DNA of 64,000 nucleotides from Bacillus cereus (GTDB lineage Bacteria; Bacillota; Bacilli; Bacillales; Bacillaceae_G), in contig NZ_CP089518.1 of NCBI RefSeq assembly GCF_025917685.1, positions 5,101,501-5,165,500 on the forward strand, written 5' to 3'. Below are positions 54,261-63,900 of the stretch, one piece after another. Position 1 is the stretch's first letter, and each line of letters opens with the position of its first letter. The translations under genes were made by a program, and so were the position numbers. A model generated the notes under the pieces. That model did no database searches. It saw nothing but the letters and a program-made list of their open reading frames with translations, and had not been told where the DNA came from.

Positions 54261-54296
54261 TGCTCAGTTTAAAATTACATCTAAGGAGGTCCTAAC

Positions 54297-55235
54297 ATGA
54301 CCCTTTCAATAGTAGTACCTTGTTATAATGAGGAGAAGGTACTTCGAGCTTTCTATTCAGAGACTTCTCTTGAAATTCATAAGCTAACTACTGATTATGA
54401 ATTTGTTTTCGTCAATGATGGAAGTAAAGATAAAACATTAGAGATTCTACGTGACCTAGCCAATTCAGACTCAAATGTGCATTATATATCATTTAGTAGG
54501 AACTTTGGAAAAGAAGCTGCCATGCTTGCCGGTCTAAAGTACGCTGCAGGCGACGCTGTGGTTATTATGGATGCTGATCTACAACATCCACCCGAGCTAA
54601 TAAAAGATATGTTAGACGGCTATAATAACGGCTATGATCAAGTAATTGCAAAACGAACTAGAACAGGTGATTCACCAGTACGCTCTTTCGTTTCTCGCTT
54701 ATATTATAAAGTCATGAATAAATTCGTTGATATTGAGCTAGTAGATGGCATCGGTGATTTTAGACTTTTAAGTAGAAGTGCAGTCGATTCATTACTATCT
54801 CTAACTGAATACAATCGTTTTTCAAAAGGTTTATTTTCTTGGATCGGTTTCAAAGAACACATTATTGAATACGAAAATGTATTACGTTCTGACGGAGAAA
54901 GTAAATGGACTTTCTCTAAGTTATTAAATTACGGGATAGATGGTGTAATTTCGTTTAACAATAAACCATTACGATTATCTATATACCTTGGATTATTAAC
55001 AACCCTTTTAGCTGTTTTATATGTAATCACTACGTTTATTCAAATTACCGTTAGCGGTGTTGATGTACCAGGGTACTTTACATTAATTTCTGCCATATTA
55101 TTTATCGGTGGTATTCAACTCATTTTCCTAGGAGTTATCGGCGAATACATCGGTCGTATTTATTATGAAACAAAGCGTAGACCACATTTCATAGTAGCAG
55201 AAAAAAAAGTTAGTAAAGTAAAACAAAAAGCTTAG
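54297..55235 (+). CDS. CsbB/GtrB-like undecaprenyl-phosphate glycosyltransferase
   Basis: 312 residues. GT2 domain (VVPCYNEEKVLRAFY, VNDGSKDKT, SFSRNFGKEAAMLAGL, DADLQHPPELI, GIGDFRLLSR) followed by two C-terminal membrane helices (about 228-250, 265-290) and KRRPHFIV. This is the GtrB/CsbB/DPMS layout: makes C55-P-sugar (GlcNAc or Glc) at the inner face. AAGGAGG ribosome site. Neighbouring YfhO-like protein is its expected partner outside the membrane. Confidence 0.92.
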   Translation: MTLSIVVPCYNEEKVLRAFYSETSLEIHKLTTDYEFVFVNDGSKDKTLEILRDLANSDSNVHYISFSRNFGKEAAMLAGLKYAAGDAVVIMDADLQHPPELIKDMLDGYNNGYDQVIAKRTRTGDSPVRSFVSRLYYKVMNKFVDIELVDGIGDFRLLSRSAVDSLLSLTEYNRFSKGLFSWIGFKEHIIEYENVLRSDGESKWTFSKLLNYGIDGVISFNNKPLRLSIYLGLLTTLLAVLYVITTFIQITVSGVDVPGYFTLISAILFIGGIQLIFLGVIGEYIGRIYYETKRRPHFIVAEKKVSKVKQKA

Positions 55236-55275
55236 TAAAAAAGTTACTTCTATAAATAGAAGTAACTTTTTTACT
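55234..55275 (+). terminator. Terminator after the CsbB-like gene
   Basis: Perfect 18-bp arms AGTAAAAAAGTTACTTCT / AGAAGTAACTTTTTTACT with 6-nt loop, beginning within the stop codon. Confidence 0.9.
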
Positions 55276-55403
55276 ATGATATTTCCACAAAAAATGAACG
55301 TAAAATAATTCTTGAAAAAATATACATTTTGAAATGATAGCATTATACGAAAGAATTTAGTATCATGATTCAAGGTACTATTTCAAGTTGGACGGAGGAT
55401 ACT

Positions 55404-56957
55404 ATGAGCTTATTAACAGTCGACAAACTAGGACATACATTTGGTGATCGTACATTATTTAAAGATGTATCTATGCGATTACTAGCAGGTGAGCACGTTG
55501 GATTAGTCGGTGCAAACGGTGTAGGTAAATCAACATTTATGAATATTATTACTGGTCAACTTATCCATGATGAGGGCCGTGTAGAATGGACACCTGGTAC
55601 AAATTACAGTTACTTAGACCAGCATACAATTTTAACACCTGGTCGCACAATTCGTGATGTATTAGCTGACGCATTTTTACCTTTATTTGAAAAAGAAAAA
55701 GCTTTAAATGAAGTTGCAGAAAAAATGGGAACTGCAACACCAGAAGAATTAGAGGAACTTCTTGAGGAGATGGCGGAAATACAAGATGCCCTCGAAGCAG
55801 GTGGTTTCTATTTATTAGATATTAAAATTGAAGAAGCGGCACGTGGTCTTGGAATTGATGCAATCGGTTTAGACCGTGATGTTGCTGCATTAAGTGGTGG
55901 ACAACGTACAAAGGTATTACTAGCAAAATTATTACTTGAACAACCAGAAGTATTACTATTAGATGAGCCTACTAACTATTTAGATGTTGAACATATTCAT
56001 TGGTTAACAACTTATTTAAAGGAATACCCACATGCATTCTTATTAATTTCCCATGATACAGAATTTATGAATAAATGTGTTGATGTTATTTTCCATCTAG
56101 AATTTACAAAAATGACGCGTTATACAGCGACATATGAAAAATTCCTAGAACTAGCAGAAATTAATAAAAATCAACATATAAATGCTTATGAAAAACAGAA
56201 AGAGTTTATTAAAAAGCAAGAAGACTTTATCGCGAAGAACAAGGCTCGTTATTCAACGACAGGTCGTGCAAAGAGTCGTCAAAAACAACTTGATCGCATG
56301 GAGCGTATTGATCGTCCTGAAACAGCAATTAAGCCGGAATTCTCATTTAAGGAATCTCGTGCAAGTAGTCGTTTCGTCTTTGAAGGCGAAGATGTAGAAA
56401 TCGGATATACACATCCATTATTACCAAAACTAACAATGACAATTGAACGCGGTGAAAAAATTGCCATCGTTGGTTGTAATGGTGTCGGTAAATCAACATT
56501 ACTAAAAACGATTTTAGGAAAAATTAAACCTTTAAGCGGTAAAACAAGTCTTGGTGACTTCTTAGAGCCTGCATACTTTGAGCAAGAAGTAAAAGCGGAT
56601 AATATAACACCAATTGATGATGTTTGGAACACATTCCCTAGCATGGACCAACATCAAATTCGTGCAATGTTAGCGAAATGCGGATTAAAAAATGAGCATA
56701 TCTCTCGCCCGCTAAATCAATTAAGTGGTGGCGAACAAGCAAAAGTTCGTTTATGTAAGCTAATGGGTGAAGAAAGTAACTGGATCCTATTCGATGAGCC
56801 AACAAACCATCTTGATGTTACAGCAAAGGAAGAACTTCAAAAAGCTCTGAAAGCATATAAAGGGACAATCCTTCTTGTATGTCACGAACCAGAATTTTAT
56901 GAAGGCTGGATTACAAAAACTTGGAATGTTGAAGAGTGGGCAGAAAAAAACAACTAA
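55404..56957 (+). CDS. ABC-F family ATPase
   Basis: 517 residues from ATG 55404 (GGAGGAT upstream; an in-frame extension to 55365 lacks a ribosome site). Two nucleotide-binding domains without membrane parts: Walker A GANGVGKST and GCNGVGKST, signatures LSGGQRTK and LSGGEQAK, Walker B with DEPTNYLD and DEPTNHLD, joined by a charged helical linker (about 240-320; KKQEDFIAKNKARYSTTGRA). ABC-F proteins act on ribosomes (stalled translation or antibiotic protection). Length and features fit B. subtilis YfmM; exact assignment uncertain. Confidence 0.92.
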   Translation: MSLLTVDKLGHTFGDRTLFKDVSMRLLAGEHVGLVGANGVGKSTFMNIITGQLIHDEGRVEWTPGTNYSYLDQHTILTPGRTIRDVLADAFLPLFEKEKALNEVAEKMGTATPEELEELLEEMAEIQDALEAGGFYLLDIKIEEAARGLGIDAIGLDRDVAALSGGQRTKVLLAKLLLEQPEVLLLDEPTNYLDVEHIHWLTTYLKEYPHAFLLISHDTEFMNKCVDVIFHLEFTKMTRYTATYEKFLELAEINKNQHINAYEKQKEFIKKQEDFIAKNKARYSTTGRAKSRQKQLDRMERIDRPETAIKPEFSFKESRASSRFVFEGEDVEIGYTHPLLPKLTMTIERGEKIAIVGCNGVGKSTLLKTILGKIKPLSGKTSLGDFLEPAYFEQEVKADNITPIDDVWNTFPSMDQHQIRAMLAKCGLKNEHISRPLNQLSGGEQAKVRLCKLMGEESNWILFDEPTNHLDVTAKEELQKALKAYKGTILLVCHEPEFYEGWITKTWNVEEWAEKNN

Positions 56958-56975
56958 ATTATTTCATGTCAGTTA

Positions 56976-57019
56976 AAAAGAGCCGTTCCTAAAAAATATT
57001 TAGGGACTGCTCTTTTTTT
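56976..57019 (+). terminator. ABC-F gene terminator
   Basis: AAAAAGAGC / GCTCTTTTT outer stem with inner TCCTAAA/TTTAGGGA pairing and T run. Confidence 0.85.
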
Positions 57020-57154
57020 ATAAAAAAGGATTTTTTGTATCTCTCACAATATAAAAAAATTCAAAATGTAAATACTATCCTATTTTTTATAATCTTACAT
57101 TCTAAAGATAATTTTGGTATTATTTAGATAAAATAGGAAAGGAATTAATTGAAA

Positions 57155-58549
57155 ATGGTATTTAGTAATCTTGTCTTTTTATGTTTATTTTTACCTGCCG
57201 TGCTCTTAATTTATTATGCTGTGCGCAAAGAACTACAAAATATGGTTTTATTATTTTTTAGTTTAGTATTTTATGCTTGGGGCGAACCCATTTATGTTTT
57301 CCTAATGCTGTTCTCTATCTTTGTTAACTATTGGTTTGGTATCTTGTTAGGGAATAGTCGCTTCACAAATGGTCAAAGAAAAATATTGTTAACGTTTGCA
57401 ATTGTAATGAACACCGCTATTTTAGGATATTTTAAATACGCAAACTTTTTGGTCGATAATATCAATTCTATCTTCCATACCAATATTATTCTTGAAAAAA
57501 TACCTTTACCAATTGGTATTTCATTTTTCACGTTCCATGCAATGAGCTATATTATCGACATTTATAAGAAAAAAGTCGATGCTCAACGAAATATCTTTGA
57601 TTTAGCTTTATACTTTACTGTATTTCCACAATTAGTAGCAGGACCAATTGTTCGTTATAATACAATTTCTCACCAATTACATCAACGAACTGTTGATGCC
57701 GAAAAATTCTCTGAAGGTGTCCGCCGATTTATTATTGGTTTAGGTAAAAAAGTTTTAATCGCTAACCAATTAGGCGCTATAGCCGATGAGATTTTCGCAA
57801 TGAACCCTTCTGATATGAGTGTATCATTAGCTTGGATGGGGGCCATTGCCTATACACTACAAATTTACTTTGATTTTTCTGGATATAGTGACATGGCAAT
57901 TGGGTTAGGAAAGATGTTTGGATTTGATTTTCTAGAAAACTTTAATTATCCATATATTTCAAAATCCATTTCTGAATTTTGGCGTCGTTGGCATATTTCA
58001 CTCGGTTCTTGGTTCCGTGATTATGTCTATATTCCACTTGGAGGAAATCGGGTTACAACTTGGAAAGTTTATCGTAACCTCTTCATCGTATGGGGATTAA
58101 CCGGTTTTTGGCATGGTGCCAGTTGGACCTTTATGATTTGGGGTATTTATTATGGAATACTAATTGCACTTGAAAAAGCGGGACTTGAAAATCTACTTCA
58201 AAAATTATGGAGTCCTCTCCAACATATTTACGTTATGTTTTTAGTTATTATTGGATGGGTATTCTTCCGTGCAGATAATTTTAGTTATTGCCTTGAATTT
58301 CTAAAATCCATGTTCGGATTTAACGGTCCGTTAACAGATATTAACAGTTATTTCTATATAATGAATTATTGGGGTATTTTCTTATTAGCTATTATTACTG
58401 CAGCGCCCGTATTCCCATGGTTACAAAAAATATTATCAACAAAAAGATTTGTCGTTTTATCGCCAGTATATTATTTAAGTATTTTAGTCATTGTTTTAGT
58501 ATTCCTAACAAATGCAACTTATAATCCATTTATTTATTTCCGTTTTTAA
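57155..58549 (+). CDS. MBOAT-family O-acyltransferase (AlgI/DltB-like)
   Basis: 464 residues. ATG 57155 is chosen for family agreement (MVFSNLVFLCLFLP); a TTG at 57149, nearer to the GGAAAGGA site, is possible. About 11 membrane helices; conserved MBOAT features PLPIGISFFTFHAMSYIIDIY, FPQLVAGPIVRY, SEFWRRWHISLGSWFRDYVYIPLGG and the catalytic His in GFWHGASWTF. Transfers acyl (usually acetyl) groups across the membrane to an external glycan with the DHHW protein encoded 12 nt downstream. Confidence 0.93.
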   Translation: MVFSNLVFLCLFLPAVLLIYYAVRKELQNMVLLFFSLVFYAWGEPIYVFLMLFSIFVNYWFGILLGNSRFTNGQRKILLTFAIVMNTAILGYFKYANFLVDNINSIFHTNIILEKIPLPIGISFFTFHAMSYIIDIYKKKVDAQRNIFDLALYFTVFPQLVAGPIVRYNTISHQLHQRTVDAEKFSEGVRRFIIGLGKKVLIANQLGAIADEIFAMNPSDMSVSLAWMGAIAYTLQIYFDFSGYSDMAIGLGKMFGFDFLENFNYPYISKSISEFWRRWHISLGSWFRDYVYIPLGGNRVTTWKVYRNLFIVWGLTGFWHGASWTFMIWGIYYGILIALEKAGLENLLQKLWSPLQHIYVMFLVIIGWVFFRADNFSYCLEFLKSMFGFNGPLTDINSYFYIMNYWGIFLLAIITAAPVFPWLQKILSTKRFVVLSPVYYLSILVIVLVFLTNATYNPFIYFRF

Positions 58550-58561
58550 AGGAGGTTCACT

Positions 58562-59779
58562 ATGAAAAAATTTCAAAACCTCACTTTAATAATGGGGTTC
58601 CTTACAGTTATTTTTGGAGTCGGTATTTGGACAGCAAAAGTTATCCTTATAGATAAAAAGACATTTTCTGAATTTGAGAACAGAAACTTAGCAATTAAAC
58701 CTGCTGTAAATGCTTCTACTATAAAAACTGGAGAATTATTTAAAGGTATCGAAACACATTTTACAGACCATATTGGACCTAGAGATTTCTTTCTTGAAAG
58801 TTATATAAAATTCCAACTGTCTATGAATAGAACATTCGTAAACAACATTCATGTTACAAACGATCAATTTATTTTTAATAGACCTAATATGGAAAATCAT
58901 TTAAACGATGTTGATGCTGGGGTTCAGGAATTAAATACCCTGAAAAACGATTTCCCACAAACAGAATTCTATTTTTCTTTAGTTCCTAGTAAGCAGACAG
59001 CGTTACAGTATAAGCTTCCCTCTTACCTAAATCTTGGTTACGAACAAATTCTTAGGGATCACCTTGCTGAGAAATTAACAGAAACGAAATTCCCTATTAT
59101 TGATGTATTACCAATGTTTAAAGAAAGGTTTACTAACGAAGAATTAGAACGAATGTATTTAACTACAGACCACCATTGGAATATGGAAGGTGCCTTTTAT
59201 GCGTATGAGGATACGATGAACTTTATTAATTCTCATTCAGACAAATATAAAGGACAACCAATAAAGAAAGATGACTACACGATTAACTGGGGAAAACCGA
59301 AAGGAAAGTTTGTTGGTAGCTGGAATAATCAATTGTACCGCTTAATTGATACTTCATCTGTACAAATTCCATATGTCCACTATAATTCCAGTGAATCTTG
59401 GGACAACTACACGGTTTACTATGGTGCTATTAAAGATGATACCGCTAAGGAATCTATGGCTCAGTTTTACGGAAAAGAAAAGGATATTCCTGCCCCTGGA
59501 TATGCTAGTGTTTATCAAACGGATTTCCCTGAAATAAACATCATTAACGAAAAGGCAGAAAACGATTTACACCTTGTTATCTTAAAAGATTCGTATGCTG
59601 ATGCTACATATCCTTTATTTGCACGTAATTTTGCTAAAACAACGTTTATTGATCCTCGTTACACACAAGGAAAAAGTGTGAAACAGCAACTAGAAGAACA
59701 AAATGCAGATATTGTATTGTTTATTTACAACGACACCAATGTTTATGGTGACATGTATAAATTTCAGAATGTAAAATAA
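58562..59779 (+). CDS. DHHW-family protein (AlgJ/AlgX/PatB-like O-acetylation partner)
   Basis: 405 residues. One N-terminal membrane helix (LTLIMGFLTVIFGVGIWTAKVIL) and an extracellular SGNH-like domain with TTDHHWNMEGAFYAYE (about 200-215), the DHHW motif providing Asp/His, and LKDSYADATYPL (about 343) providing the catalytic Ser. Receives acyl groups from the MBOAT channel and places them on a surface polysaccharide. AAAGGAGG ribosome site; same operon. Acceptor unknown; secondary cell wall polysaccharide is likely (inference). Confidence 0.92.
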   Translation: MKKFQNLTLIMGFLTVIFGVGIWTAKVILIDKKTFSEFENRNLAIKPAVNASTIKTGELFKGIETHFTDHIGPRDFFLESYIKFQLSMNRTFVNNIHVTNDQFIFNRPNMENHLNDVDAGVQELNTLKNDFPQTEFYFSLVPSKQTALQYKLPSYLNLGYEQILRDHLAEKLTETKFPIIDVLPMFKERFTNEELERMYLTTDHHWNMEGAFYAYEDTMNFINSHSDKYKGQPIKKDDYTINWGKPKGKFVGSWNNQLYRLIDTSSVQIPYVHYNSSESWDNYTVYYGAIKDDTAKESMAQFYGKEKDIPAPGYASVYQTDFPEINIINEKAENDLHLVILKDSYADATYPLFARNFAKTTFIDPRYTQGKSVKQQLEEQNADIVLFIYNDTNVYGDMYKFQNVK

Positions 59780-59792
59780 AAAATTATTTTCA

Positions 59793-59830
59793 ACTTTAAT
59801 CAGTGGGAATGAAATCCCACTGATTAAAAT
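59793..59830. terminator. Bidirectional terminator derived from a bcr1 end
   Basis: 13-bp arms TTTAATCAGTGGG / CCCACTGATTAAA (59795-59807, 59816-59828). The arms and the trailing CTCAATTTAT closely match the right-hand hairpin and end of bcr1 (CAGTGGGGG...CCCCCACTGATTAAAG...CACTTTAT). It separates the convergent DHHW and TetR genes. Confidence 0.8.
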
Positions 59831-59831
59831 C

Positions 59832-60701
59832 TCAATTTATATAGTAATATCGAGCTAACCTCAATCTAAAATCATTCAAATCATTATACGCTTCCAAATT
59901 CGCTAACATCCCTCGAATAACTGGAATCCTCGGATTTTGAACTCTCATTTCGGATTCTAAAACATCTAAAGTGACTAAAACCTCATCATTTTCCAGTTGG
60001 TCTGCTAATGTTCGTTTTAATATAATAATTTCATTTAAAAAGTGCTCTTTCACCTGTTCTTTAATAAGCTCTGAGCTACAAAAAAGCTCCCCAATCTTTT
60101 CTTCATTTAAAACAGGCTCCTCCGAAGAGTCTAGAAGCCCTTCTACTAAATCGTCTACTCTTTTTAAAATAAAGGAAACAACATGAGAGAAATCAATTTC
60201 CGGTTCATTTAAAATAATCAATTGTAAATAACCGTGGCATATCCCTTCTACCATAATTACCAAATCTAATAAATATGGACTGACTTTGTCACCATAAATA
60301 GACAGTAAGCTATTCCGATAAAATGCATGAGACTCTAATTTCATCCTCATCATAAACTCTTCTACTTCTTTATTAAACGGAATTGCATTTTCTCTTGCAT
60401 GCATAATAATAAATTCTTTATGTCTTTGCACATCAGTAAACTGACAATATAATTGTTTTTCAAATTTTTCACGTGGTAATAAAGATTCTTTTTCAATATC
60501 CAGCATTTTCTTTTGGATCTTGTCATAATAATATCGAAGTGTGGCCAATAATAACTCATCTTTTGATTTGAAATATAAATAAAAAGCTCCTTTTGATATA
60601 CCACATGCGGTTACGATTTCTTGTACTGACGTTGCATTTACACCCTTAGTTGCAAATAACTTCATAGCCATCTCTATAATTAAGCGCTCTTTTTCTTTCA
60701 T
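59832..60701 (-). CDS. TetR-family repressor of the RND efflux gene
   Basis: 289 residues, longer than the usual ~200. N-terminal helix-turn-helix (LFATKGVNATSVQEIVTACGISKGAFYLYFKSKDELL), then an all-helical ligand-binding and dimerisation part with a C-terminal extension. Divergent from the RND permease gene, with two palindromic operators in between. A perfect TATAAT (60906-60901, minus strand) would place its own promoter across operator 1, implying autoregulation. GGAGAG ribosome site. Confidence 0.9.
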   Translation of the reverse strand: MKEKERLIIEMAMKLFATKGVNATSVQEIVTACGISKGAFYLYFKSKDELLLATLRYYYDKIQKKMLDIEKESLLPREKFEKQLYCQFTDVQRHKEFIIMHARENAIPFNKEVEEFMMRMKLESHAFYRNSLLSIYGDKVSPYLLDLVIMVEGICHGYLQLIILNEPEIDFSHVVSFILKRVDDLVEGLLDSSEEPVLNEEKIGELFCSSELIKEQVKEHFLNEIIILKRTLADQLENDEVLVTLDVLESEMRVQNPRIPVIRGMLANLEAYNDLNDFRLRLARYYYIN

Positions 60702-60837
60702 ATTTTCTCTCCTAAATTTAATCTCGCATCTTATGTAAATTCAAACTTGATTTTATTCCACATTAGCTGAAAATAAAACTTCTCATCTAAAATTTAATGG
60801 AGTAAATGGTTTATATAGAAGCCTTTCCATCTGTAAA

Positions 60838-60902
60838 ATCCGGTTAGTAAAAGCCAATGATCAGAAAGAATAGGAAACCGACTACTTACAGTTTGATTTT
60901 AT
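60838..60902 (+). repeat. Diverged bcr1-like right half
   Basis: ATCCGGTTAGTAAAAGCCAA, ATGATCAG and CAGTTTGATTTTAT align in order with bcr1 ATCCCGATTGGTGAGGGCTA, ATAATCAG and AAGTTTCACTTTAT, but identity is only moderate and the GTGGGGG stem is degraded. Possibly an old decayed copy in the TetR leader. Confidence 0.35.
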
Positions 60903-60976
60903 TATACCATCTCTTTTCATTGACTACTGACCAATCGGTCAGTTATATTATGTATTAGACTGACCGATTGGTCAAT
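60901..60976. promoter_or_regulatory. Divergent promoter with twin TetR operators
   Basis: Plus strand: TTGACT (60920-60925) and TTATAT/TATATT (60943-60949). Operator 1 ACTGACCAATCGGTCAGT (60926-60943) fills the spacer exactly. Operator 2 ACTGACCGATTGGTCAAT (60959-60976) covers the start region. Centres are 33 bp apart, about three helical turns. Minus strand: TATAAT (60906-60901) for the TetR gene with its -35 region inside operator 1. Confidence 0.85.
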
Positions 60977-60998
60977 ACAATGAAAAGGGAGCGCAAAC

Positions 60999-63900
60999 AT
61001 GAACAAAATCATCAATTTCTCGTTAAAAAATAAGTTCGCAGTTTGGCTACTAACCATTATTGTTACTATTGCAGGTATTTATTCTGGACTCAATATGAAG
61101 CTGGAGACAATTCCTGATATTACAACACCTGTTGTAACAGTAACGACGGTTTATCCTGGTGCTACACCAGAAGAAGTAGCTGACAAAGTTTCAAAACCGA
61201 TGGAAGAGCAACTGCAAAATTTAAGCGGTGTAAACGTTGTTAGTTCATCATCTTTTCAAAACGCATCTTCTATTCAAGTAGAGTATGATTTTGATAAAAA
61301 TATGGAAAAGGCCGAAACAGAAATTAAAGAAGCTCTCGCGAATGTGAAACTTCCTGAAGGCGTAAAAGATCCGAAAGTTTCTCGAGTAAACTTTAATGCT
61401 TTTCCTGTTATTTCGTTAAGCGTAGCTAGTAAAAATGAATCTTTAGCTACGTTAACAGAAAATGTAGAAAAAAATGTTGTTCCAGGATTAAAAGGACTTG
61501 ATGGTGTTGCATCTGTTCAAATTTCAGGTCAACAAGTAGATGAAGTACAACTTGTCTTCAAGCAAGATAAGATGAAAGAATTAGGTTTAAGTGAAGATAC
61601 TGTAAAAAATGTAATTAAAGGATCGGATGTATCCCTACCACTTGGCTTATATACATTTAAAGACACGGAAAAATCAGTTGTTGTAGATGGAAATATTACA
61701 ACAATTAAAGCATTAAAAGAGCTAAAAATCCCAGCTGTACCTTCATCACCTAGCGCTCAAGGTAGTCAAAATGCTGGAGCTGGTGCACAAACGCCGCAAA
61801 TGAATCCAGCCGCTATAAATGGAATTCCAACAGTTACATTAGACGAAATTGCTGACATTAAAGAAGTTGGGAAAGCAGAATCTATTTCTCGAACGAATGG
61901 AAAAGAAGCAATTGGAATTCAAATTGTGAAGGCCGCTGATGCAAATACAGTTGATGTTGTAAATGCAGTGAAAGATAAAGTAAAGGACCTTGAGAAAAAA
62001 TATAAAGACTTAGAGATCATCTCAACATTCGACCAAGGTGCACCGATTGAGAAATCAGTTGAAACAATGCTTAGCAAAGCAATTTTCGGGGCTATCTTTG
62101 CGATTGTTATTATTATGTTGTTCCTACGAAATATCCGAACAACGTTAATTTCTGTCGTTTCTATACCACTTTCTTTATTAATTGCTGTTTTAGTTATAAA
62201 GCAAATGGATATTACACTTAACATTATGACACTTGGAGCAATGACAGTCGCTATTGGCCGTGTTGTCGATGACTCAATTGTTGTTATTGAAAATATTTAC
62301 CGACGCATGTCGTTATCAGAAGAAAAATTGCGTGGGAAAGATTTAATTCGTGAAGCTACGAAGGAAATGTTTATCCCGATTATGTCTTCTACCATTGTAA
62401 CAATTGCTGTATTCTTACCACTTGGACTTGTAAAAGGTATGATTGGTGAAATGTTCTTACCATTTGCCTTAACTATCGTCTTCGCTTTATTAGCATCGTT
62501 ACTAGTGGCAGTTACAATCGTACCAATGCTAGCTCACTCCTTATTCAAGAAAGAGAGCATGAGGGAAAAAGAAGTACATCACGAAGAAAAACCAAGTAAA
62601 TTAGCAAACGGTTATAAACGTATACTCGAATGGGCTTTAAATCACAAAATCATTACATCAAGTATCGCTGTCCTTCTATTAGTTGGTAGTCTCGCACTTG
62701 TGCCAATTATCGGTGTAAGTTTCTTACCATCTGAAGAAGAAAAAATGATTATCGCAACGTACAATCCTGAGCCAGGTCAAACGTTAGAAGACGTTGAAAA
62801 AATTGCAACACAAGCTGAGAAGCACTTCCAAGATAAAAAAGAAGTGAAAACAATTCAGTTCTCATTAGGCGGAGAAAATCCAATGAGCCCTGGCCAATCA
62901 AATCAAGCTATGTTCTTCGTTCAATATGATAACGACACGAAAAACTTCGAAAAAGAGAAAGAACAAGTCGTTAAAGATTTACAAAAGATGTCTGGAAAAG
63001 GCGAATGGAAAAATCAAGATTTTGGAGCAAGTGGCGGTAGTAACGAAATTAAACTATACGTTTACGGAGATAGCTCTGAAGACATTAAGCCTGTCGTAAA
63101 AGATATTCAAAATATCATGAAGAAAAATAAAGACTTAAAAGATGTAGACTCTAGTATTGCAAAAACATATGCAGAGTACACTTTAGTCGCAGATCAGGAA
63201 AAACTAAGTAAAATGGGTCTAACGGCTGCGCAAATTGGAATGGGACTTTCTAATCAACATGATCGCCCTGTTCTGACAACAATTAAAAAAGACGGTAAAG
63301 ATGTCAATGTATATGTAGAAGCTGACAAACAAAATTATGAAACAATCGATGACTTAACAAATCGCAAAATTACAACACCACTTGGTAATGAAGTGGCTGT
63401 GAAAGATGTGATGACTGTAAAAGAAGGTGAAACTTCGAATACAGTAAAACACCGCGATGGACGCGTTTATGCGGAAGTAAGTGCAAAATTAACATCTGAT
63501 GACGTTTCAAAAGCATCTGCAGCAGTTCAAAAAGAAGTAGATAAAATGGATCTTCCTTCTGGCGTAGATGTTTCTATGGGCGGCGTTACAAAAGATATTC
63601 AAGAATCATTCAAGCAACTTGGTTTAGCGATGTTAGCTGCGATTGCCATTGTATACTTCGTTCTTGTCGTTACATTTGGCGGTGCACTTGCACCATTCGC
63701 AATTTTATTCTCGCTACCATTCACAATCATTGGTGCACTCGTTGCCTTATTAATCTCTGGCGAAACATTAAGTGTATCTGCGATGATTGGTGCGCTTATG
63801 TTAATCGGTATCGTTGTAACGAACGCAATCGTGCTTATTGACCGCGTTATTCATAAAGAAAATGACGGCCTATCAACACGTGAAGCATTATTAGAAGCTG

